The notes beneath the pieces are model-generated. The model was given only the letters and a program-made list of their open reading frames with translations, did no database searches and had not been told where the DNA came from. A program made the translations under genes and the position numbers. Positions 54,175-64,000 of a stretch of DNA of 64,000 nt are shown here, piece after piece (within the stretch, counting starts at the first letter, position 1; each line of letters starts with the position of its first letter). Origin of the DNA: Xanthostigma xanthostigma (Eukaryota > Arthropoda > Insecta > Raphidioptera > Raphidiidae); NCBI GenBank assembly GCA_963575645.1, contig OY754469.1, positions 20,850,001 to 20,914,000 of the forward strand, given 5' to 3'.

Positions 54175-54500
54175 TATATTTTTATATATAAAATTCCGGT
54201 GTGCGTATGTTCATAATTCTTCTCTTCCTAAACGGCTCGGCCGATTTCGATGAAATTTTTTACCTCTATTCGACTGGTAGACTTTTTCTGCGAGCAACTT
54301 CATTCTGTTAATTTTAATGTTAAAGCGCCTGTGCGTTTTTCTGTGTTATTTTTGATGTTACGTCATAAAAATTCACTCTCATCATTTATTTCAGAACGCG
54401 CTAAAAGGAGGCGTTCACATATTACGTGAGGTACCTATATTTGACGATTTTTCGCCCCCCACCCCCTGTTGAGATGCCGCGAGATTTCGCTCGTCACTCC
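54175..54500 (+). repeat. Helitron-like repeat family H, copy 6
   Basis: TATATATAAAATTCCGGTGT, 'ttcttctcttcctaaacggc' and 'ccgatttcgatgaaatttt' match the reverse of 34100-34512. The right end is not defined. Confidence 0.55.
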
Positions 54501-55162
54501 GCTCTCTAATCTCACGTGAAATTTTTCAAAATGAGTATTTTTAATGTAAATACGTAAATCTGTGCTTGATTGCGTTCGATTTATTTAAAAAAAAGTATAT
54601 AATTTGCTTATTTCTTTTTATTTATTAAGACTAGTATTTTAAAGACCTCTTAAAAACGTAGTCTAGAATCACAGTGAGAAAATCGAAATAAAATATTTGC
54701 CATTTAGGTTCTAATAGTATTATAATGATGAACCTAAATTATTAACTTATTTTTAAAAGCTTAAGTTTTTAAAAATAGTCATATTATTGAAACTTTACAG
54801 CTTATATAGAAAGCAACTTTTTGACACACCATGAAAATTGAAATAAGAATTGACTGAATTGAGAGTTTAGGTACAGTTAGCTTTAACAGAAGAGAGTTGA
54901 GTATTTAATTATCCCGACAGGGTAATCTTTGTTAATATATGACACAGATGCTACAACAAATTATTCTTCTCTTGTTTTTTAACAATAATTAATTGTGTTT
55001 TATAAACAAACTGATGGCTCATTCCGAGAATTAGAAAAGTAATAAATATGTAAAATTGCAAGTGAATACCGTATAAAATTACCAACGTCAGATTCAGGGC
55101 TACTCTCGTTCCATTGTGTTAGTTGCTGTTGTTAATATTTTACGTGTCCGACCTCCTCTAAA
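54501..55162. other. Non-coding AT-rich stretch
   Basis: Nothing recognised. Confidence 0.4.
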
Positions 55163-55552
55163 GGTCGTCGCACACGAGGCTGGTTTTGCCGCTATATTTC
55201 AAGCGTGCTGTGGCGCTGGTTTTGGTGATGGTTTTTATATGTTCGCTTTACACGATGCATCTATCGAAGCTTGCTTTGTAGATGGGTTTGGTGCGCGCGC
55301 AGTGATACCTCGAATGTTAACGAAAGTGGACGTTTATAGTCTCTAAACAAAACACACATTATGACGCAGTGTTTGATTGGGGGCGTTTGTCCATGTCGCT
55401 TACGTGACAAGATATTGCTTCCTGATTGGTTATTGCTCAAACAAGTAGCTGATAACAAGCAAGAAAAAGAGCCTCGATTCTAATTTTGAAATCCATCTTG
55501 TAACTTCGACACAGTGATTTTAGCGGCAAAATCATCCTCGTGTGCAGCGGCC
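55163..55552. mobile_element. Non-autonomous DNA transposon with 30-bp inverted ends
   Basis: GGTCGTCGCACACGAGGCTG at the left and, complemented, GGCCGCTGCACACGAGGATG at the right; both continue to TTTTGCCGC (25 of 30 match). The superfamily (hAT-like?) and target duplication were not resolved. Frames inside are not genes. Confidence 0.7.
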
Positions 55553-55964
55553 ATAATTTTAATGCCATTCCATAGTTAGACCTTTATACCTATGTCAAGT
55601 TGTAAGCTTTCCTGTGTAAGTAAACTCGTTTAAGTCTTCCTGTCATGAATATTTTATTCTACATAAATACATACTATTTCCGTACATAAATGCATTCCAA
55701 AGAAGTTGTTTTATGTAATTGTAACATTTGTATCTAACCTTAAAAACTTAAACGGTGAGGGAAGGTTTGGTTGAAGAACAATTTAAAAAAGAAGCTTTAC
55801 CGATGTTTTGTTTGCAGCATTGCGAAAAATTTATTTTCATCAGGGCTTCAGGCTATTTGCAAGGTAGTAAATTGTACTAAACTTAAACTTTGTGTTCGTA
55901 CAATTTAATTAAAATCATTTCATTGTCTTGCTCATTTATGAAATTTAAAAATGATACTATTTAT
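55553..55964. other. Non-coding stretch
   Basis: About 55755-55880 resembles the repeat also seen at 27560-27686 and 59130-59395. Confidence 0.4.
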
Positions 55965-56113
55965 AGGTTTGTTCCAAGCAGCCAGAGAACGGACACAGAA
56001 CCGTCACCGTCTTGCGCATTAGCTAAAACAAAATTGCTTGTATCGATTTTTGAGCTGCTATTACAAGACGGTGACGTTTCACTATCCGTCGTTTGGCTGC
56101 TTGAAACATACCT
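55965..56113. mobile_element. MITE family C, copy 3 (diverged)
   Basis: AGGTTTGTTCCAAGCAGCCA at the left and the complement of its end, GGCTGCTTGAAACATACCT, at the right. The centre differs from copies 1 and 2. Confidence 0.8.
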
Positions 56114-56509
56114 TATCATAAGTGCACAAAACAATTTTAGAACAAAACTAAATGCAAAACATAACAAAGAAGATCAAAAAAAGTCTGGAATTTAATTTTT
56201 AGCAAATACTACCTCTTACCTATGACTTCTCTCACATTACTGTCTGTTTTAACAGAAACTTTATTTTAATTCGATCATATAGCCGGATAAAAAATGCACT
56301 ATGCTTTGTTTGAGTAGAAGTGCATTGAGCTTCATTTAAAACGGTTTATACGTTTTTGTGTTATGTACAAACAAACAGAATATTAATATTATGGATATTT
56401 TCTTTTATGTTTCATATAAAATAGGTACCTAAAATCCTATAAGAAATTACACACAGAGGGCACGTTACTATTTTATAAATGAGAATTGACACGCTCTGGT
56501 ATACCAAGG
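56114..56509. other. Non-coding stretch
   Basis: Nothing recognised. Confidence 0.4.
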
Positions 56510-56770
56510 CTGGGTTGCAGAAAGAATTGTCAGAAAATCTGATTTGGTAATGATCTAAAAATCGTAACCATACATATTCATCCATAAAAAAGCAATGTGG
56601 TGTTTTAAATCGACAATAATTGATCGATTGAAAGAATATTTTTTCGAGTATTTAAGATAATCTTTGGTACAATTTCTACTTCAAAACAAAAACTTTCTAC
56701 GCATTTTAATTAAAATCTAGTTTCAAAAGTGATCTTTTTTATGTAAACCAACCATTTATTTTTGTGTGAG
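56510..56770 (+). repeat. Family F repeat, copy 2
   Basis: GGGTTGCAGAAAGAATTGTC and 'tttttgtgtgagt' parallel the copy at 26590 onward. Confidence 0.5.
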
Positions 56771-58154
56771 TACAAGCTAATGTTCTACGTGACAGAGAGT
56801 TTCACAACGACATTATAGGACAGTAAAATGAAGATTATTTGAGCCTAAGCATTCCACAAAATCGCTAAAGGGTGCAAAATTGAGGGAACATTTATAAATG
56901 TAAGATATGCAATCTGTCAAAATGGCACCTTCGTGCGATGACTGGAACTTGTTAAAAAAAAGTTAAAAAACTGTGTTTAATCAGTTTTTTGCTTGTATCT
57001 CCAGAACAGTTAGAACTAGTCGTATTTTTTTATTGATAATATTGTAAAAGAGATAATAATTCGCGAAAAAGTCTTTAAAAATAATTCTCCACCTATTGTC
57101 AAAAACTGATAAAAAAGTTATTAAAGTAGAGAATTCAAAAATTTCCACGACTAAGAAAATGTCTAAAAACACCCAACATTTAAAAATGCGAAAAATTATC
57201 AATTATTTGAATTTTTCAATTTTTTATTCATTATTAAAAATTGCGCCAGAACTGCCTCCTTATCCGCTTCGACTTCTTCTAACTTTCGAACTAGTGGAAA
57301 CTGATAGTTCGTCTGCATTTTACTAGCCTAATTAAACTCTTCCTGTATGTATAAACAGTATATTTACATGGTCATGATCTAAAACTACTATCAAATCAGA
57401 TTTTTAGACAATGTTTTCTAAAATACAGTATAAATTCGCTATATAAAATTTCAGTCAACAGTAGATGGTTAAAAAATATTGAACAAGAAAAATGCATCAA
57501 GCTGGAAAATATTTAATCGACTGCCATCAATGCTTCACCGTTCGTTTGAAAAATATAATGGTTTGAAAATAAAAATATAGGTATATCAAGTTGTTTTCGT
57601 CTTAAAAGATTTATTTCTCATTTATTTTTCCCTTTTATGTGTTTATTTTACCAAAGGAAGTTACTTGAATATTTAATGAAAGATAATTGTAAAAATATAC
57701 CTCAAGGTCTTTTGAAATTAATTTCAAATGGAAAAATTATTTCACAAAAGAAATAAACGCATTTTTAATTTGACTACTTTTTTTAATTGGATTGTGGTAT
57801 TTTATTAACTTCAATAAAGAAGGAACCTGAAATAGTATTGCACCATTTGAAAAAATTAAACAATCAGATAAATTGTGTTCTATTGTAAAACCGTCGATAA
57901 TAATTAAAACTCACCACATTACAATTTTAGTAAAAATAAGACATTCAAAAAGAGTTTTTACAAAAACCCCTGCAAGATATATGATTTTCAAGACTGTAAA
58001 GCAATCGTGAAATAACACATTTAACACTAGTGCAGTGATGTTAAGTTGCGTCAAGTAAAATAAATGTAGTCATTACCATTTTCATACTAAATCATAGTCA
58101 TAATGTGTCCAATTGCATGTGAATACAACGCAACCCACAATTAGAAGTTAACTT
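56771..58154. other. Non-coding AT-rich stretch
   Basis: Frames here are AT-rich without domain content. Nothing supported. Confidence 0.4.
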
Positions 58155-58300
58155 GCTCAAAAATGCAAATCTTTGATTCACGTCTGAATAGAACTCTTCA
58201 AGTAAATAAAATTGTCGACCAATTTATTGATTTGTTATTTTTTTTATTTTTTGTCAATATATCGGTCTGAGAAAAATTGGTCGACAATTTTATTTATTTG
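58155..58300. mobile_element. Foldback family E, copy 2
   Basis: AAATCTTTGATTCACGTCTG, then AAATAAAATTGTCGACCAAT, and later the complement ATTGGTCGACAATTTTATTT. Confidence 0.75.
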
Positions 58301-58929
58301 CTCAAAAATAAACCGTCACACAAAATTAAGTGACAATCAGTAGTTAAGTGCAAAAAAATACTATATACTAGACGGTATAACTCGTGCGTGACGGCATTAT
58401 AATTAGTGTGACTGTTAAAAGTCGCTGGCATCGTTTTTCATTTTTCAACATATTGTCCTATTCGTCAAAATATTAGTCATCACGCATTAGATACAAAACC
58501 TACTATTTTGTGTATTTTGGTTTTCATGAAGTTTATGTATACGTATTTTTTATTGAGAAAAAATCTGGTTATATTTCTCAAGTAATAAGTTAAAGCTTTT
58601 AAATTCAAAGATGTTTTCATTCATATCCCGCGTAGAATACACAAATACTTTGTTTACAAAAGTCATTTCGCTAATGCAACCTTATGAGTTTGAATATTGA
58701 ATGAATTTTAAGATGTTTCATTTTTGTTATCTATTACTTACTTTTCCTTTTAGAAAATAGATTAAAGCTTTTCCAAGTTTATCAATGAAAAATAATATTT
58801 GTTTTTCTTGGATGTGCCTAACAACTGCTTTTAATAAAAGTACTATTTTTTTTCAAAATGCCTATTGTAAGTACTTATATAAGTACTTAATTTAAAATTG
58901 AAGCAATTCGTAATTATAATATGTATATT
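58301..58929. other. Non-coding AT-rich stretch
   Basis: Nothing recognised. Confidence 0.4.
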
Positions 58930-59395
58930 ACTAGCAACCCGGTCCGGCTTCACTCGAATTTGTAGATTGCCACCATTTTTCGGATTAATGCGATAATATG
59001 TTCACTTTGAAAGTTTATTCTAAATATTGGTGAAAAACATTTTGAAATCGGATGTGTAGTTTTGGAGATTACCTTCTACATCCAAAGTTCTGTTTTCTGA
59101 CGGAATATATTCATAACTTTGTAGGAAAATCGTTGTAAAAAAGTTTGGTTGTGGAACAATAAAAAATAATTACCGATGTTCGTTTGTAGTCAACGTTTCG
59201 AAAATTATATTTTCGTCCTCCGGACTTGTAAACATTTATACGTTCATTAAAAACATTAATTTATACAACGTACACAATTTACATTAAATAAATATACCTA
59301 CTATCATACACAAAAAATGTAGGAATAAAAATTAATGAAGGTAAATTGTACTAATCCTAAATACGAGATTCACTTTCCTTGGGTTACTACAATAT
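58930..59395 (-). repeat. Helitron-like CTAG end followed by foldback-like repeat
   Basis: CTAGCAACCCGGTCCGGCTT is the reversed end of family H. After about 59095 the sequence (AGTTTGGTTGTGGAACAA, AACGTTTCGAAAATTATATT, TAAATTGTACTAATCCTAAA) matches pieces near 19020, 27640 and 55760. Confidence 0.5.
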
Positions 59396-60370
59396 TCTTA
59401 AAATAATTATAGTATTAAGATTACCATTACAATTATTTTTTGTAATCCCATTCCATTTTTTTATTTTTTCTTTACGACCGAAAATAAGCGAGAAAAAAAT
59501 TATTAAAAAGTATGATTTTCCGATTTTTTAAATACAAAAAAAAAAAAAAAAAACTGCAGGGCAGCATTACTGACCCAAAATATCAGCTTTTGTTAATAAA
59601 CAAACAAATTGTTAATAACATTTTTTTGGCCCACACTAACAAAAAATTTTTTTTTTCAGAAAATGTTTAGAAAAGTATAAGGAACAACTTACAAACGGTT
59701 TCAACCGGTTATCTTTTATTAAAAAAATTTGTCACCCAATTAACGCAAAAATAGCAAAAGCCGCTCGCCTATATATAATAAACAAAATAAATTAATGTGT
59801 AGCCATCTTTGTTGTACCTTACCTGAAGAAAGTAGATAGACAATCTACGTAACGTTTAAAATTTATAAAATTTAGCATTTGCTTTATTTAGTCTAAGTTC
59901 CCGTCATCCTACTATTCGTTAGTAATGATTAAAAAAAAAATATATTCGATGCTCATTACGTAAATCTGAACAAACCTTGAAAAAAATTGAACGATTCCTA
60001 GAAGCACAATAATTTATTACCTATAGAAACACAATAATTTATCAAAGTTGCTTGCCATTTAAATTATAATTTGTGACATCGGTAATAAATATAATAACTA
60101 TATCAGGCTAGTGGTACTTTGATGACTTTGATGATAAAAACTTTAGTCATCATACTTATCACTGGCATTCTGTAAAAAAATCACGCAATGTATTTTTAAT
60201 AAAATTTTCCAATTCCCTGTCTTTTATAAATAAACACATTTTTATATAACACAATAAATTTTAAATATATACCAGTTTTCTGTGAATGATATTGGCATAA
60301 TGAACAGTAAACAGGAAAATACAACTGACAGTGATGCCAATATATAAAAAAAATATGAAAAAAAAAAAAC
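59396..60370. other. Non-coding AT-rich stretch
   Basis: Includes an A-run of about 18 at 59537. Nothing else. Confidence 0.4.
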
Positions 60371-61731
60371 CGGTCAAGTGTGAGTCGGACTCGCACACGA
60401 AGGGTTCCGTACACTATGTACTTTTTAAATACTTTTGTAAAAGAAACAAGAGAGGCGCTATAACAATATGTAACCAGTGGGAGTATGCAAGTAGTTCAAG
60501 AATTTCAAGGCGTGAAATTTTACAATAATACACCCCGGCGTTTTTATATTATAAACACTTTTTTTACAAAAATTTCTTGTAGAATAAAATAATATAAAGT
60601 TTTGATAAATATACCATTATATCAAATAACAACGTTATGGCAAATATCTCTGTTGCGCATACGCCGATTTCCCCAAAAAAAAAATATACAAAACTTTCTT
60701 TTAAACCATTATGAAATATATACTATTATTATATAAAACAACTTTATTGCATATATTTCTTTTGCGCATGCGCCAATATTTCCCAAAAAATTTACAAAAC
60801 TTTTGTAAACATAGATAGAATAATAAACCGTTATGAAAAGTATGCCGTTATTATATAAAAACCAGCCTTATAGTATATATTTCTTCTACGCATGCGCCGA
60901 TTTTTTTCAAAAATTTATTTTACAAAACTCCTGTAAAACAAAATAATAAGCCGTTATGAAAAGTATACTATTATCTTATAAAAACAACATTATAATATAT
61001 ATTTCTTTTGCGCTTGCGCCGACGTCTCTCAAAAACAATAGGCCACTTCATATTTGCATATCAAATATCCTCCCAAAATTTGGTTTCATTCCGCTCATCC
61101 ATGGTGTTGGAATGGTAAAAAATGTCAAAAATGACGTTTGCATCTGTCAAAGCAATATGTTCTAATAATTAAAATTAGTTATTCAAATCGTTAACTCAGA
61201 AGGCGTTGCACTAATGTCAAAAGATTTAAAATGACATTCGTTTTTGAACAAATGCAATCTTTTTTTAAGACAAAACATACGCAATTTTTAAATTCCCATA
61301 GTACAGTATGCAACAAACGAAGACAGACGATCCCCGTGTATGCTATGGATTAGACAAAATTGAATTTATACATTTTATTTCTATATAAAGCTGTATAAAA
61401 AAAGTGTTTCGACGAATTCTGTTATACAAAATCTATGTAAAATTTTCTGCTCTTTCGTTTAAGACAGGTCTCGAAACGATCTGATTTAAATTGAGCGACT
61501 TATAAGCAAAAAACTGAATTTGCTCCTCTTTGGGGAGTTTTGGGGGTTTTTTAATTATTTGTTGTTCTAGCGGCAATAGAAATACATACTCTGTGAAAAT
61601 TTCAACTCTCTACCTATTACGGTTCTTGAGATACAGCCCGCTGACAGACAGACGGACAGACAGACGGACAGACAGACGGACAGCGGAGGCTTAGTAATAG
61701 GGTCCCGTTTGACCTTCGGGTACGGAACCCT
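60371..61731 (+). mobile_element. Interspersed element with GGGTTCCGTAC inverted ends
   Basis: Begins CGGTCAAGTGTGAGTCGGAC, with AAGGGTTCCGTAC inside the left end and GTACGGAACCCT at the right end. Before the right end are GACAGACAGACGG repeats (61641-61681). The termini are familiar from many lepidopteran sequences. No transposase or RT frame. The 60600-61085 part is a tandem array. Confidence 0.65.
60610..61085 (+). repeat. Tandem array of about 110-125-bp units with NRF-1-like palindromes
   Basis: Four units, each with TATTATNTTATAAAA-like sequence, 'atatatttctt' and a GCGCATGCGCC-type core near 60655, 60764, 60888 and 61010. The last unit continues into 'aggccacttcatatttgcat'. A fifth unit stands alone at 62458. 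Confidence 0.75.
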
Positions 61732-62457
61732 AAAAAGTATCAACACAGGAATGAAAGATGGTGTAGTGCTTTTAACAGTTGAAGTCTGCATTTATATTGA
61801 CAAAGAATCGAAATGAAACTAATGTGCCTTCTGGCACAGTGAGTGTTAGAGCGTGGAGCACTTCGATCTTCGTTATCCAATCTAAAGCAGAACACAGAAC
61901 ATTACTTAGTGCCACAGCCTTCAACCGTTTATTGACCATGTTCTGTAACACTAATTGAACTGCACTGTATCAAATCAAAACAAACTTACATTATTAATTG
62001 ACGGTAACTTGCCTCATAGTCTTATCTCAATGATTAAATCCGAGATCAGGGTAACAGCTAACATAAACACAAAACCGACATTTACCGACGTTTGTCGTAT
62101 CTTCAACGTATCTCATTTTTTGTAATTTATTGCAGGATTTCACCACGTTGTAAAAATTCCAGCTAGTTGGGCGACGGAACCATTCCAACTTCAAAAATAT
62201 TGACTTTTGATATATATGTAGTAAAATAAAGAAAATAAAATTTCTGATATGGCATAAGGTGACGCTATTCGTTGCCATGGTTACCTATATAATATGTTCC
62301 ACGTCATGTAAAAATTAATCAAAGCATGCTTAACTAGTTTATTTCTGACAGATCTATAAAACAAAAAAAAAACAGCACACTTTTTCATTTTCAAAATATT
62401 TCCAAAACTATAAAGTTTAGAAAAAAATTTTTAATGAACCTTTCTTTAAAAAACAAA
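61732..62457. other. Non-coding stretch
   Basis: CGTTGCCATGGTTACC at 62271 resembles an X-box with one mismatch. No gene. Confidence 0.4.
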
Positions 62458-62620
62458 TAGAATAATAAACCGTTATGAAAAGTATACCATTATTATATAA
62501 AAAACAACGTTACAACACATATTTCTTCTGCGCATGCGCCGATTTTCCCCAAAAACAATAGGGCTCTTCATATTTGCATACCAAACATCCTCTCAAAATT
62601 TGGTTTCAATCCGCTCATCC
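62458..62620 (+). repeat. Isolated unit of the NRF-1-like tandem repeat
   Basis: 'aataataaaccgttatgaaa', CTGCGCATGCGCCGATTTT and 'caaaatttggtttcaatccg' match the last unit of the 60610-61085 array and its flank. Confidence 0.75.
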
Positions 62621-62813
62621 GTTTGACCTGTATGCTGAACAGTAATTCTAATTTCATCATAAATATGTACAAAGACCTTTTTCCAGTTTAATATTTACAG
62701 ATTTTCTATTTAATTTTCACCCATAATGAAAATTTAGTAAAAACAAGTCATAATGAATATGGTGGAATAACGGAATTTTGTGGTGGATTCAATAATCATT
62801 TTATGATTTAAAT
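62621..62813. other. Short non-coding stretch
   Basis: Nothing recognised. Confidence 0.4.
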
Positions 62814-63001
62814 ACCGAGCACGTAGCGTAGTGATGAAAGCACTAGACTCGCATCCGGGAGGTACCGAGTTCGAATCCCGGCAGAGGCTGCGAGTTTTTC
62901 CTACTGCCACTCACCGAGAAACGGTAATTCCTGTATCGGTCATCTTGTTGAGGTTTTCCGTGGGTTCCCTCAATAATCAAACGCATTATTATTATTATCA
63001 T
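62814..63001 (+). mobile_element. tRNA-derived SINE, short copy
   Basis: ACCGAGCACGTAGCGTAGTG, B box GAGTTCGAATCCCGG, 'catcttgttgaggttttcc' and an ATT tail. It lacks about 230 bp present before the tail in the 23773 copy. Confidence 0.8.
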
Positions 63002-63069
63002 CTATATATTTAAAACACAAGCCCTAAATCTTTAGACAATCCGCCAGCCATCCCTACTAAACCGATTGA

Positions 63070-64000
63070 CACAATTTTTTTTTTAAACTGAAGCCTTTAG
63101 TCCACAGATATGTTATCGCTATTTTTTTTTTGGTGAAATTTCTTTAAAAGGGGTGATTTCAAGCGATAATAGTAAAAATGAGGAGGGGGTATCGGGGTGA
63201 AGAGGAACGTAAAGAGAGAAAATCCTTCGATGTTCACGAAACATGAGTGTGAGAGAAATGCAAATATGTATACGTATGTCGGAGATTTTACAAACAGTTT
63301 GACAAGTCGACTTTGACAATTGAAATGTATATTTTTAGTTCGTTTTTTAGCGCAAATACCTATTCCAAATATTAATACACAAATAAATTTTATTTTATTT
63401 TCCAAATAATTTAATAACGTGTAAGTTTATGTTAATTTAATGCCAAAATAGAGTTTTTAAATATTACATGGGACTGTACCAAGTCTAAAATTTGGTCTCA
63501 GATCAGAAAAAAATAGTGTAAATCGTAAATGTATCAAATGAGGTTAGATTTTTAAAAATTAATTCTGACAGGTCTTGCGGGGTAACGATAAACAGATCTC
63601 GCATACATTTTCTGTGAATTTATAATGGATCAAGCTAAATCAAAAGAAAAATAACTGTAAATGGAAACTAATGCAAGAGCAATTAAATTATTGTCGTAGA
63701 TCTGTATCAAAATATCGATTTTTGAAAACAATATGAAAATACATGCAAAAGGTTTTGCACGGGTACACTATTTTTTTTAAACTGAAGCCTTTAGTCCACA
63801 GATATGTTATCACTATTTTTTTAACAGAGAATATCCATCGGCGTATTACGCAAACAATAGACGTCGACTGACAATTGAAATGTTTACCATTCAAAAATAG
63901 GTAGTTTTTTCAGCGCAAATATTCAAAATATTAAATTAAAAAACAATTAAAATTTCATTTTATTTTCTAAAAAGTAAAGAAACTAAGTTTATGGTAATTT
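63070..64000 (+). repeat. Local direct duplication, two diverged copies
   Basis: AAACTGAAGCCTTTAGTCCA occurs at 63084 and 63778. GACAATTGAAATG with 'agcgcaaata' follows in both (63315 and 63870). The second copy is shorter and reaches the window edge. Confidence 0.7.

Noticed and set aside
61641..61681. GACA repeats considered as a short-repeat array such as CRISPR
   Set aside because: Simple tandem repeat with no spacers, inside a eukaryotic interspersed element.
62271..62286. Second X-box (GTTGCCATGGTTAC)
   Set aside because: One mismatch in the right half-site and no GC-rich context; close to chance for a degenerate motif.

Overview
This window looks like intronic or intergenic DNA from an AT-rich insect genome, most probably a moth or butterfly (Lepidoptera). 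The reasons are the Ty3/Gypsy, piggyBac, hAT, non-LTR and Helitron-like elements, and several interspersed repeats that I recognise from memory as common in lepidopteran genomes: the block with the GGGTTCCGTAC ends near 60.4-61.7 kb, the CGCGTCGACTTGAGAACC tail near 22.4 and 29.1 kb, and the CTAG-ended elements. No bacterial features (operons, CRISPR, ribosome binding sites) are present. Host coding sequence is almost absent: the only convincing host exon is a histidine-rich first coding exon at 10145-10645 (+), with a TATA box and initiator upstream and a GTAAG splice donor at its end. Its later exons were not found, so much of what follows may be a very long first intron.

Layout. 1-2413: the 5' half of a minus-strand LTR retrotransposon cut by the window edge (gag, an in-frame TGA, then protease). 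2760-7681: a complete Ty3/Gypsy element (+) inserted in a TA microsatellite, with LTRs differing at one base of 345 but with a changed reverse transcriptase active site. 8.4-9.5 kb: a repeat and a GC-richer patch upstream of the histidine-rich exon. 11-21 kb: interspersed repeats, foldback MITEs and a 1-kb internally deleted piggyBac element at 13640-14637. 22-31 kb: many inverted repeats, including a 550-bp hairpin with nearly identical arms (22902-23451), a SINE, tandem repeats and a candidate TATA/initiator promoter. 31-41 kb: a LINE remnant, Helitron-like copies, a hAT element nested inside another repeat, and further foldbacks.

42.0-49.6 kb: a degraded LINE interrupted by a complete 6.67-kb minus-strand Ty3/Gypsy element (42734-49406) with two identical 566-bp LTRs, a GTTT target duplication and separate gag and pol frames. 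49.7-50.05 kb: a CpG-rich patch with a perfect X-box (RFX) motif. 50-64 kb: more Helitron-like copies, foldbacks, a hAT-like inverted-repeat element, a 1.36-kb repeat containing a tandem array with NRF-1-like palindromes, a second SINE copy and a local duplication at the right edge.

The retrotransposons carry their own replication machinery. The other mobile elements are mostly non-autonomous and would need transposases encoded elsewhere. All calls come from reading the sequence; no database or folding program was run.
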